This document shows positions 1 through 6,485 of a DNA stretch of 12,387 bases, in pieces (position 1 is the stretch's first letter; the number at the start of each line of letters is the position of its first letter). The DNA comes from Clostridia bacterium (GTDB taxonomy: Bacteria; Bacillota_A; Clostridia; Oscillospirales; CAG-272): NCBI GenBank assembly GCA_017547395.1, contig JAFYPS010000135.1:1-12387 (forward strand), in the 5' to 3' direction. The notes under the pieces are model-generated. The model saw nothing but the letters and a program-made list of their open reading frames with translations, searched no databases and was not told where the DNA came from. The position numbers were made by a program, and so were the translations under genes.

Positions 1-14
1 CAAAACTGCTTTTT

Positions 15-989
15 TTATAATATTTTTTCGATTTCGGCGACTACTTTTCCGAGAGCTTCCTTTGCACTGCCCGCTAAAACCGTGCAGCCCGCGGCACGTA
101 TGTGTCCTCCGCCGTCAAATACGGCAGCGACCTTTGAAACGTCTGTGTCATCGTTTGAACGCAGAGAAACTCTGAACGCGCCCTTTGTGGGGCAGGCTTT
201 TGCAACTGCCGCGCATCTTGCACCGCGCACGCTTCTTGCAAAATCTATCGCGGTTTCAAAATCGGATATCGAAAGTCCGTTTTCATATACGCTTTCTTCG
301 ATTGCGATGCCGCTGATTTTGCCGTCCGCAAAGGTGCAGAGGTTGCCGAGAGAGATTCCCTCGGCGCGAAGCTGCCTTTCGCTCTTGGTATCGAATAGCA
401 AGCGGTTGATTTTAGCAGAGGGAACACCGTATTCTATCAGTTTTGCCGCGCGCATATGCGTCTTAGGCGTAACGTTTGCATATTTGAAGCAGCCTGTATC
501 GGAGCTTATCGACGCAAAGAGCGCAAAATACACGCTTTCGGGAATTTCGCTGACTTTGCCTGCTTCTTTTGCATACTCGGCAAGGTCGAAGATTATCTCG
601 CCTGCGGCAGCGGCAGAAGCTTCTACAAACTCTCTGTCAGCATACGGCTTTCCTACGTCGTGATGGTCGATTCTGAGTTTAACTTTGCCGCAAAGCTCAT
701 CTTTGATATTGCCGAGCTGAGTTGGGGAGGCAACGTCAATAGCGACTACATCATAAGCGGCAAGGTCACTCGGAAGGGAAAGAAGCTCCTTCTTTTCTCC
801 AAGAAGAAACTTCAGTCTTTCGGGCGATTCCTCGGGGAAAATTATTTCCGCCTTTTTACCTGCGGCTTCAAGCAGTCCCGAGAGAGCCACGGCACTTCCC
901 ACACAGTCGCCGTCGGGGTGCGAATGTCCCACGATAAGAATATTTTCGAGCTTTAAAAGCTCGTCAAGCAGACGGGATAGGTCAATCAT
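15..989 (-). CDS. nrnA: DHH-family phosphoesterase, NrnA-like (nanoRNase / pAp phosphatase)
   Basis: Predicted cytoplasmic Mn-dependent phosphoesterase of 324 aa that degrades very short RNA oligonucleotides (nanoRNA) and/or dephosphorylates 3'-phosphoadenosine 5'-phosphate; these are the known activities of the family. Visible motifs in order: H22-x-H24-P-D26-G-D28, D85, the DHH triad at 108-110, D164-T-G in the DHH domain, then a DHHA1 domain ending in the GGGH motif at 293-296 followed by IRAAGC. Length is usual for NrnA. The ATG at 987-989 lies inside the end of rbfA (8-nt overlap) and has a GGAGAAG ribosome binding site 5-6 nt upstream within rbfA, so translation is probably coupled. The rbfA-nrnA order is the common Firmicutes arrangement. 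The stop is 14 nt from the window edge, so what follows downstream cannot be seen. Family assignment is firm; substrate preference (nanoRNA, pAp or cyclic dinucleotide product) is inference. Confidence 0.93.
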   Translation of the reverse strand: MIDLSRLLDELLKLENILIVGHSHPDGDCVGSAVALSGLLEAAGKKAEIIFPEESPERLKFLLGEKKELLSLPSDLAAYDVVAIDVASPTQLGNIKDELCGKVKLRIDHHDVGKPYADREFVEASAAAAGEIIFDLAEYAKEAGKVSEIPESVYFALFASISSDTGCFKYANVTPKTHMRAAKLIEYGVPSAKINRLLFDTKSERQLRAEGISLGNLCTFADGKISGIAIEESVYENGLSISDFETAIDFARSVRGARCAAVAKACPTKGAFRVSLRSNDDTDVSKVAAVFDGGGHIRAAGCTVLAGSAKEALGKVVAEIEKIL

Positions 990-1344
990 TTTTCTTCTCC
1001 CTGTCTTTACGGTTTACGTCCTCAATAAGTTTTGCAATATGCGCACCGTGTTCGATAGACTTGTCGTGCACAAACGTAAATTCGGGTGTCTGACGGAGGT
1101 TAAGTCTTTGCGCAATCTCGCGGCGGATAAAGCCCTTTGCGCTTTCAAGTCCTTTTTTGGCGCTGTTTGCATCTCCGATCAGCACGGAGAAATATACGGT
1201 TGCAAATTTAAGGTCGGGGGTAACCTCTGCAGCAGTGACTGTCACCATAGCGTCGGTAACTCTCGGGTCCTTTATTTCGCGCATAAGAACGGAAAGTTCT
1301 TTCTGCATTTCTTCGTTTATTCTTCCTCGTCTGTAATTAGCCAT
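982..1344 (-). CDS. rbfA: Ribosome-binding factor A
   Basis: Single KH-fold protein that binds the 30S subunit during late 16S rRNA maturation, including 5'-end processing, and during cold adaptation. The 120-aa product starts MANYRRGRINEEMQ and carries the typical features: an N-terminal basic helix, the IKDPRV segment near 24-29, the beta strand DLKFATVYFSV, and the C-terminal RLNLRQTPEFTFVHDKSIEHG signature. I chose the ATG at 1342-1344 because GGAG lies 6 nt upstream; the in-frame TTG four codons earlier overlaps that ribosome binding site and adds residues not usual in the family. It is the first gene of a two-gene unit with nrnA and has its own sigma-A promoter. In most Firmicutes rbfA sits behind nusA-infB; here the neighbour on that side is a divergent galU instead. 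Confidence 0.95.
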   Translation of the reverse strand: MANYRRGRINEEMQKELSVLMREIKDPRVTDAMVTVTAAEVTPDLKFATVYFSVLIGDANSAKKGLESAKGFIRREIAQRLNLRQTPEFTFVHDKSIEHGAHIAKLIEDVNRKDREKKND

Positions 1345-1376
1345 AATTTTCTCCAAGTTATTGTATAGTTGAAATC

Positions 1377-1405
1377 ATTTTATCATATATGACAAAAAAG
1401 TTCAA
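1377..1405 (-). promoter_or_regulatory. Sigma-A promoter of rbfA-nrnA
   Basis: On the minus strand a -35 box TTGAAC (plus-strand 1400-1405) and a -10 box TAAAAT (1377-1382) are separated by exactly 17 nt. Transcription would start near 1370, giving a leader of roughly 25 nt before the rbfA ATG. It lies back to back with the galU promoter, the two -35 boxes being 32 bp apart. Confidence 0.75.
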
Positions 1406-1437
1406 CATATTTTGGTTTTTGATGCCTGAAATTTGAG

Positions 1438-1466
1438 TTGATTTTTTCGGGCAATAGTAATATAAT
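1438..1466 (+). promoter_or_regulatory. Sigma-A promoter of galU and probably of the long downstream gene run
   Basis: TTGATT at 1438-1443 and a perfect TATAAT at 1461-1466 are 17 nt apart. The start would be near 1473, about 47 nt ahead of the galU ATG. It is the only convincing plus-strand promoter found before the riboswitch region at 9330, so it may serve the nine genes from galU to nadE. Confidence 0.78.
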
Positions 1467-1488
1467 AATATTATTAAAATATTATTAT
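1462..1488. repeat. AT-only inverted repeat at the galU transcription start
   Basis: Arms ATAATAATAT (1462-1471) and ATATTATTAT (1479-1488) are exact reverse complements with a 7-nt loop. A 14-bp perfect palindrome, TAATAATATTATTA, lies at 1463-1476. The repeat covers the -10 box and the predicted start. It could be an operator or a weak leader hairpin, or simply a product of AT-rich composition. Confidence 0.4.
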
Positions 1489-1519
1489 GGGTAAGTGTCG
1501 ATAAAAATAGGAGGAAGTT

Positions 1520-2416
1520 ATGGAAAAAGCGAAAAAAGTGCGCAAGGCCATTATACCTGCGGCAGGACTCGGAACAAGAATGTTGCCGATTTCCCGTGCC
1601 GTGCCGAAAGAGATGCTGCCTATTATGGACTATCCCGCAATATATTATCTTGTAAAAGAGGCGGCAGAAAGCGGCATTACGGATATACTGATTATAACGG
1701 GGCGCGACAAGGAGTGTATGGAGGAGTTTTTCGACTATTCTCCCGAATACGATGCCACTCTTGCGGCAAAGGGCAAGCTTTCCGAAATAGAGGGGCTTCA
1801 CGGTGTGTGCGACCTTGCAAACGTATATTTCCTCAGGCAAAAACAGCCTAAAGGTCTTGGTCACGCGGTTCTTCGCGCCAAAGATTTTGTCGGGGACGAG
1901 CCTTTTGCAATTCTGTACGGTGACGATATAGTTTTTTCAAAGACTCCCGTTGTCAAGCAGCTTATCGACGCGTATGAAACGTACGGCCGCGCTGCAGTCG
2001 GCGTAAAAGAGGTTTCAAAAAGCGACCTTTCAAAATACTGTTCGATGAAGGCGGAGGCAATTGAGGGAAGCGACGTTGACTTTTTTGTTGACGATATGAT
2101 TGAAAAGCCAAAGCCGGGCGAGGAGTTCTCAAATCTTGCGATTCTCGGTCGCGTGCTTTTGACTCCCGAAATTTTTGAAATACTCGAACGTACGCCGCTC
2201 GGAGCGGGAGGCGAGCTTCAGCTTACCGACGCTATGGCGGAGTATGCGAGAAAAAAAGGAGTCACCGCGAGAATTTTCGATGGTGACCGCTATGATATCG
2301 GGTCAAAGCTTGGGTTTATCAAGGCTAATTTCGTAAAGGCACTTGAGCATCCCGAAACAAAAGAAGAGTTCGAAAAATTTGTAAAGGAATACATAGAAAA
2401 TGGAAAGAGTATCTAA
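1520..2416 (+). CDS. galU: UTP--glucose-1-phosphate uridylyltransferase
   Basis: Makes UDP-glucose and pyrophosphate from UTP and glucose-1-phosphate in the cytoplasm, feeding cell-surface polysaccharide and glycolipid synthesis and galactose use. The 298-aa protein is a nucleotidyltransferase with the N-terminal G16-LGTR-MLP loop and K30 in PKEMLP, the GLGHAV motif near 112-117, the metal-binding GDD near 134-136, the EKPKP segment near 194-198, and the GalU signature GAGGELQLTDAM towards the C-terminus. Length matches the family. The ATG is set by AGGAGG at 1509-1514, 5 nt upstream. It is the first gene after the divergent promoter region, and its end overlaps comEB by 17 nt. The family also contains related glucose-1-phosphate thymidylyltransferases, but the GGELQLTDA and EKPKP signatures favour GalU. 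Confidence 0.94.
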   Translation: MEKAKKVRKAIIPAAGLGTRMLPISRAVPKEMLPIMDYPAIYYLVKEAAESGITDILIITGRDKECMEEFFDYSPEYDATLAAKGKLSEIEGLHGVCDLANVYFLRQKQPKGLGHAVLRAKDFVGDEPFAILYGDDIVFSKTPVVKQLIDAYETYGRAAVGVKEVSKSDLSKYCSMKAEAIEGSDVDFFVDDMIEKPKPGEEFSNLAILGRVLLTPEIFEILERTPLGAGGELQLTDAMAEYARKKGVTARIFDGDRYDIGSKLGFIKANFVKALEHPETKEEFEKFVKEYIENGKSI

Positions 2417-2888
2417 GGACAATTATTATCTTGATATTGCGCAGACCGTTTCCGAGCGTGCAACCTGTCTTCGCCGCCGCTTTGGCTCGATTATCGTAAA
2501 GAATGACGTTATCGTTGCTACGGGCTACAACGGCGCACCGAGAGGAAGAAAGAACTGCACAGACCTTGAATCCTGTCACAGAGAGGAGCTCGGCATTCCG
2601 CGCGGCGAGCGCTATGAGCTTTGCCGTTCTATTCATTCCGAGGCAAATGCTATTATTGCCGCTTCGCGCAACGATATGCTCGGAGCAACGCTTTATATGT
2701 GCTGCACGTCACCTCTTACGGGAGAAATTCTCCCCGATACGGGAAACTGTATGATGTGTAAAAGGCAGATAATCAATTCGGGTATTGAATGGGTCGTTAT
2801 CCGCGATACCAAGGAAAAGTATCGCAGAATCAAGGTTTCCGACTGGATTGAAAACGACGACAGTCTTGGAGACAAGCTCGGCTATTAA
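2400..2888 (+). CDS. comEB: Deoxycytidylate (dCMP) deaminase, ComEB-like
   Basis: Zinc enzyme that converts dCMP to dUMP, the substrate for thymidylate synthase, so it supplies dTTP; members are often allosterically controlled by dCTP and dTTP. The 162-aa product has the catalytic motif H79-S-E81-A-N-A-I and the zinc pair C117-M-M-C120, plus the family's GYNGAPRG segment at 42-49 and a cysteine/histidine-rich insert (C53, C59, H60, C75) that may bind a second structural zinc. The residue before C117 is Asn, where the general deaminase pattern has Pro. The start overlaps the galU end by 17 nt; an AAAGGA about 11 nt upstream inside galU is the only visible ribosome binding site, so coupling to galU translation is likely. 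The competence name comes from the Bacillus orthologue; nothing here suggests a role in DNA uptake. Confidence 0.9.
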   Translation: MERVSKDNYYLDIAQTVSERATCLRRRFGSIIVKNDVIVATGYNGAPRGRKNCTDLESCHREELGIPRGERYELCRSIHSEANAIIAASRNDMLGATLYMCCTSPLTGEILPDTGNCMMCKRQIINSGIEWVVIRDTKEKYRRIKVSDWIENDDSLGDKLGY

Positions 2889-2914
2889 AATAATCACTTT
2901 GAAAGGAGAACCCT

Positions 2915-3418
2915 ATGCAGACTGAAGAAATTACCTTCGTAATGAAGGATGAGCGTACGCGCGATATCCGTGTTTATTGCTTTGTCTGCACGGGCAACAC
3001 CTGCCGCTCACCGATGGCGGCGGCACTCCTTAATCACTATGGCGCACCGAAAGGCATATTTGCCTTCAGCCGCGGAATTTACGCGTCAAGCGGCTCGCCG
3101 ATAAGCGAGAATGCGACAAAGGCGCTTGCGGAAAGCGGAATCGAGTCTTGCGGCAGAAACGATTATCTTTCTCACCGCGCCATTCAGTTTACCAAAGATG
3201 ATTTTGAATGCTGTGACGGTGTTTTTGCAATTTCTCCCTCGCACGCTGATGCGCTTATTATGGCTTTTCCCGAATATGCCGCAAAGATACGTGTGCTCGG
3301 AGATATTTCCGACCCGTTTGGCGGCGATATAGACGAATACAGGGAATGTCTCGGTAATATAACCGAGGCTATGAAAAATCATTTCCCGTTTCTTTTTGAA
3401 GATGAAAATAACAGTTGA
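2915..3418 (+). CDS. ywlE: Low-molecular-weight phosphatase, probable protein-arginine phosphatase (YwlE-like)
   Basis: Cytoplasmic phosphatase of the LMW-PTP fold with a Cys phospho-intermediate. The 167-aa protein has the P-loop C25-T-G-N-T29-C-R31-S (CX5R), the general-acid aspartate D133 in DPFGGDIDEY, and the usual helix and strand order between. In Bacillus YwlE, a Thr at the P-loop position matching T29 is known to select phospho-arginine over phospho-tyrosine; most tyrosine phosphatases have Ile or Leu there. The DP-FGG-x-I-x-x-Y segment also resembles YwlE. I therefore infer it removes McsB-type arginine phosphates, but no mcsB or clpC lies in the window. There are about 18 extra N-terminal residues compared with YwlE; the ATG at 2915 is supported by AAAGGAG 6 nt upstream. 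It follows comEB after 26 nt and overlaps rimI. Confidence 0.82.
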   Translation: MQTEEITFVMKDERTRDIRVYCFVCTGNTCRSPMAAALLNHYGAPKGIFAFSRGIYASSGSPISENATKALAESGIESCGRNDYLSHRAIQFTKDDFECCDGVFAISPSHADALIMAFPEYAAKIRVLGDISDPFGGDIDEYRECLGNITEAMKNHFPFLFEDENNS

Positions 3419-3839
3419 CAGAGCGACGTATGCGGATATTCCGTTTATTGCCGCACTCGAAAAGGAGACCTTTTCGATGCCGCAGTCCGAAAAGGAACTC
3501 GAAAAAATGATTGCTTCGGACACAAATCTGCTGCTTGTAGCGCGCTATGACGGTGCTTTTTCGGGGTATATCGGGGCATACACTGTATGCAGAGAGAGCG
3601 ATATTGTCACCGTTGCGACTTCACCGTTGTTTCGGAGAAAGGGCGTTGCGAAAGAGCTTCTCACGGCACTTTTCGACAATCTTCGCGGCGTGAGCGACAC
3701 CGTTTTTCTTGAGGTCAGGGAGAGCAACGTTGCGGCAAGAACGCTTTATCAGTCGCTCGGCTTCGGAGAAATCGGTATCCGCCGCGGATACTATAAAAAT
3801 CCGAGCGAAAACGCGGTACTTTACAAAAAGGACGTATAG
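3402..3839 (+). CDS. rimI: Ribosomal protein S18 alanine N-acetyltransferase, RimI-like GNAT
   Basis: Small GNAT acetyltransferase predicted to acetylate the N-terminal alanine of ribosomal protein S18 (known for RimI); related enzymes have other protein targets. The 145-aa sequence shows the acetyl-CoA loop R78-R-K-G81-V-A83, then FLEVRESNVAARTLY with E104 and Y116 in the positions of the RimI catalytic Glu and Tyr, the SLGF segment, and the C-terminal RRGYYKN signature. I prefer the ATG at 3402; an in-frame TTG at 3396 would add two residues. Neither has a good ribosome binding site, and the start lies inside ywlE (17-nt overlap), so translational coupling is likely. It is followed after 2 nt by tsaD, the classic rimI-tsaD pairing, which supports RimI over a generic GNAT. 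Confidence 0.88.
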   Translation: MKITVDRATYADIPFIAALEKETFSMPQSEKELEKMIASDTNLLLVARYDGAFSGYIGAYTVCRESDIVTVATSPLFRRKGVAKELLTALFDNLRGVSDTVFLEVRESNVAARTLYQSLGFGEIGIRRGYYKNPSENAVLYKKDV

Positions 3840-3841
3840 GT

Positions 3842-4843
3842 ATGTACATTTTAGGACTTGAAAGCTCGTGCGACGAAACAAGCGCGGCTATCGTAGAGAT
3901 AGACGGCGAAAAACGGCGCATCTGCTCAAATATAATAGCATCACAGATTGACATTCACCGTCTTTACGGCGGTGTCGTTCCCGAAATCGCGGGGCGCGCG
4001 CATATCGAGGCGGTTACAAGAATCACTCACGAAGCACTTGAGAGCGCGGGACTTGATATTCGTGATATCGGACTTTGCGCAGTTACCTCTCACCCCGGTC
4101 TTATCGGAGCGTTGCTTGTAGGTGTCAATTTTGCAAAATCTCTTGCATTTGCAAACAATATTCCGCTTGTAGGTGTCAATCACGTAATGGGGCATATTGC
4201 CGCGGCGTATCTTGAATACGAGTGGCTGAAGCCGCCTTTCCTCGGCGTTGTGCTTTCGGGCGGACATACTTCTTTTTACGTGGTTCGCGATTACGTTGAT
4301 TTTGAAGAAATCGGCTCTACGCGTGATGATGCGGCGGGTGAGGCTTTTGACAAAATCGGCAGAGTGATAGGACTTCCTTATCCCGGTGGCGCGGCACTTG
4401 ACAAACTTGCATACGAGGGCAACAAAAAAGCGTACAAGCTTCCTTCCCCCGCTCTTTCGGGAGACACTCTTGATTTCTCATTCTCGGGACTCAAGACCGC
4501 AGCGCTCAATCTTATCAACACTGCGGCACAAAAGGGAGAAACAATTGACCGTGCTGACCTTGCAGCATCCTTTACGGGTGTGATTGCGGACGGATTTTCA
4601 CAGAAGCTTTCAAAGGCAATAGAGCAAACGGGTCTGAAAACCGTGGTCGTTGCCGGAGGTGTAAGCGCAAACTCGCATTTGCGCGCGGCGGCAAAAGCCG
4701 TTTGCGACAAGTATGGCGCAACCCTTTGTCTGCCACCGCTTTCTTTATGTGGAGATAACGCGGCAATGATAGCAACCCAAGGCTATTACGACTACAAAGC
4801 GGGCAAAATAGCAGGCACCGACTTAAATGCCTCGGCGATTTGA
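3842..4843 (+). CDS. tsaD: tRNA t6A37 threonylcarbamoyltransferase subunit TsaD
   Basis: Transfers the threonylcarbamoyl group from TC-AMP to A37 of ANN-decoding tRNAs, working with TsaB and TsaE. The 333-aa protein has the N-terminal LGLESSCDETSAA start, the metal ligands H114 and H118 in NHVMGH, SGGHT at 139-143, the DDAAGEAFDKIGR nucleotide-site block at 162-174, the FSFSGLKTA motif, VVAGGVSAN, and the C-terminal CGDNAAMIA with the last metal Asp. Length and motifs are complete. The ATG lies 2 nt after rimI. A weak AAAAGG about 11 nt upstream is the best ribosome binding site. tsaB and tsaE, often neighbours of rimI-tsaD, are not in the window and must be elsewhere. Confidence 0.97.
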   Translation: MYILGLESSCDETSAAIVEIDGEKRRICSNIIASQIDIHRLYGGVVPEIAGRAHIEAVTRITHEALESAGLDIRDIGLCAVTSHPGLIGALLVGVNFAKSLAFANNIPLVGVNHVMGHIAAAYLEYEWLKPPFLGVVLSGGHTSFYVVRDYVDFEEIGSTRDDAAGEAFDKIGRVIGLPYPGGAALDKLAYEGNKKAYKLPSPALSGDTLDFSFSGLKTAALNLINTAAQKGETIDRADLAASFTGVIADGFSQKLSKAIEQTGLKTVVVAGGVSANSHLRAAAKAVCDKYGATLCLPPLSLCGDNAAMIATQGYYDYKAGKIAGTDLNASAI

Positions 4844-4881
4844 TATACAGTTTTGACACAGGAAGGTTAAAAGAACAAAAA

Positions 4882-5547
4882 ATGGCAGAAAAGGATCTTG
4901 ATATAACGAAAGAGAAGGCAACGAGCTACCGCATTTCCTCTGCGGTTATCAAGCGCTTGCCGCGCTATTTCAGATATTTGCGCGAGCTTATGGCGCAGGG
5001 TAGAACAAGAATCAGTTCGGCTGAACTTTCAAAGCTTATGAATCTTACTGCTTCACAGATCCGTCAGGACCTCAATTGCTTTGGCGGATTCGGTCAGCAG
5101 GGATATGGATACAACGTAGAATTTCTTTACGGAAAAATCAGCGAAATTCTCGGTGTAAAGGAGAATTACAGGGCTATTATAATCGGCGCAGGACATCTTG
5201 GAAGGGCTCTTGTAGGCAGTCCGATGTTTGAAAAACGCGGAATTACAATCAGTGCTCTTTTTGATAATTCTCCTATGCTTGTAGGAACCGAGCACGGAAC
5301 GCTTCATATTTACGACGTTTCCGAGCTTGAACGCTATATAAAGGAAAATGCTATAGATATGGCGGTGCTTACTCTTCCGAGAAACCATGCTAAGGAAACT
5401 GCCGAGCTTCTTGCCTCGTGCGGAATCAAGGGTATATGGAATTTTACAAACGTAGAGCTTGATATTGATGACGTTGGTACGGTGGTGCAGAACGTTCATA
5501 TAGGCGACTCGCTTATGCAGCTTACCTACAGAATGTCGAGAGAATAA
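4882..5547 (+). CDS. rex: Redox-sensing transcriptional repressor Rex
   Basis: Homodimeric repressor that reads the NADH/NAD+ ratio; NADH releases it from DNA and de-represses fermentation and respiration genes. The 221-aa form has an N-terminal winged helix at about 20-75, including the SSAELSKLMNLTASQIRQDL recognition region, the FGGFGQQGYGYNV hinge, then a Rossmann domain with G102-A-G104-H-L-G107 and the C-terminal LTLPR and GIWNFTNVEL segments. The ATG at 4882 gives a normal length; AGGAAGG lies 15 nt upstream, farther than usual. An in-frame TTG at 4840 overlaps the tsaD stop in a TTGA arrangement and would add 14 residues not typical of Rex. No clear Rex operator (TTGTTAA-N4-TTAACAA type) is visible in the window, so its targets are elsewhere. 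Confidence 0.95.
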   Translation: MAEKDLDITKEKATSYRISSAVIKRLPRYFRYLRELMAQGRTRISSAELSKLMNLTASQIRQDLNCFGGFGQQGYGYNVEFLYGKISEILGVKENYRAIIIGAGHLGRALVGSPMFEKRGITISALFDNSPMLVGTEHGTLHIYDVSELERYIKENAIDMAVLTLPRNHAKETAELLASCGIKGIWNFTNVELDIDDVGTVVQNVHIGDSLMQLTYRMSRE

Positions 5548-5567
5548 AAAGATTTCGGGAGGAAAAA

Positions 5568-6485
5568 ATGGAACTGAATATAAAAAACGAAGATAAGGCT
5601 CTTGTTCTTCCCGAGAAATGTCTCAGTATGCTTGATATGGCGGACGCCGCAGACCTCAAGGTGCTTATATACATAGCGGGGCTTCGCGGCGGTGATTTTG
5701 ATGCGGAAAGGGCGGCAGATTTTTTACAGCTTGACGTAAGCGAGGTAAAGACCTCGGTAAAATTCTGGAGCGGTGCTTCGATAATAGCGCGTGACGGTGC
5801 AAAGAAAGAGCCTAAAAAGACTGTTCGTGAAAAGCGCATTATGCATCTTACTACCGACGAGGTTTCGGCACTTGGTGAGAAGAACGGTGAGTTCGGCGCG
5901 TTTCTTAATATTGCTCAGCAGACGGCGGGTTGGATATTCAACAGTGCCGAAATAGAGATACTTGCTTCTTTATATGCAAATCTCAATCTTTCGCCGGAGT
6001 ATATTCTTTCGCTCATCGGATATTTTGTCTGCAAGAGAGAAAAGAATCTCCGCTATCTTGAAAAGGTAGCGTACGATTATGTCGACCTTGGAATCACCAC
6101 GTCGGACGAGCTTGAGGAAAAACTTCGCGAACAGGAGATTTTCGACGGGCGCGAGGGTACGGTGAGAAGTCTTTTCGGTCTTGGCAGGAGAAAGCTTACC
6201 GACAAAGAGAGAAGCTGCCTTGACTGCTGGTTTAACAAGTACGGCTCAAGTGACGAGCTTATAGAGCTTGCATATGAAAAGACTGTTAACGCGACCGGAA
6301 AAGCGTCTGTTCATTATGCCAACAGTATTCTTGCAAGGTGGCACGAAAAGGGATATAAAACGCCTGAAGACGTGAATAACGCAGGCGGCAGAAATGACGC
6401 TGGAATGAAGGCGCAGAGCTTTGACATTGACGAAGCCTTCAACAGGGCGCTTGAACGTTCATACGGAAGCGGGGAAAACAAATGA
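5568..6485 (+). CDS. DnaD-domain replication initiation/primosome protein
   Basis: The 305-aa protein resembles the clostridial DnaD/DnaB family that, in Bacillus, remodels origin DNA and helps recruit the replicative helicase with the DnaI loader. Residues about 25-75 look like a winged-helix N-domain. A first DnaB_2-type helical domain covers about 120-185 (SAEIEILASLYANLNLS through YLEKVAYDYVDLGI). A second covers about 205-265 and ends with the diagnostic YxxxIxxxW motif, Y250-ANS-I254-LAR-W258. A flexible tail follows. The start is set by GGGAGG at 5557-5562, 5 nt upstream of the ATG. It sits 20 nt after rex and overlaps the helicase-loader gene by 4 nt (ATGA), which fits a joint role in helicase loading. 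Whether it is the functional equivalent of DnaD or of DnaB cannot be decided here. Confidence 0.88.
   Translation: MELNIKNEDKALVLPEKCLSMLDMADAADLKVLIYIAGLRGGDFDAERAADFLQLDVSEVKTSVKFWSGASIIARDGAKKEPKKTVREKRIMHLTTDEVSALGEKNGEFGAFLNIAQQTAGWIFNSAEIEILASLYANLNLSPEYILSLIGYFVCKREKNLRYLEKVAYDYVDLGITTSDELEEKLREQEIFDGREGTVRSLFGLGRRKLTDKERSCLDCWFNKYGSSDELIELAYEKTVNATGKASVHYANSILARWHEKGYKTPEDVNNAGGRNDAGMKAQSFDIDEAFNRALERSYGSGENK

Noticed and set aside
456..956. Long plus-strand reading frame opposite nrnA (and similar antisense frames opposite nadE, folC, dnaC and others).
   Set aside because: No recognisable domains, no ribosome binding site, and each lies fully antisense to a gene with complete family motifs; they are a by-product of codon bias.
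1358..1864. Minus-strand frame of 168 codons across the rbfA-galU intergenic region.
   Set aside because: It runs antisense through the galU 5' half and its 3' end overlaps promoter elements; composition is not protein-like and there is no ribosome binding site.
3415..3442. TTGACA at the ywlE/rimI junction with TATTCC 16 nt downstream as a promoter.
   Set aside because: The -10 match is weak and it lies within coding sequence of two overlapping genes; chance is more likely.
4853..4881. TTGACA at 4853-4858 ahead of rex as a promoter -35 box.
   Set aside because: No -10-like hexamer occurs 16-18 nt downstream (the sequence is GAACAAAAAA), so it is not supported as a promoter.
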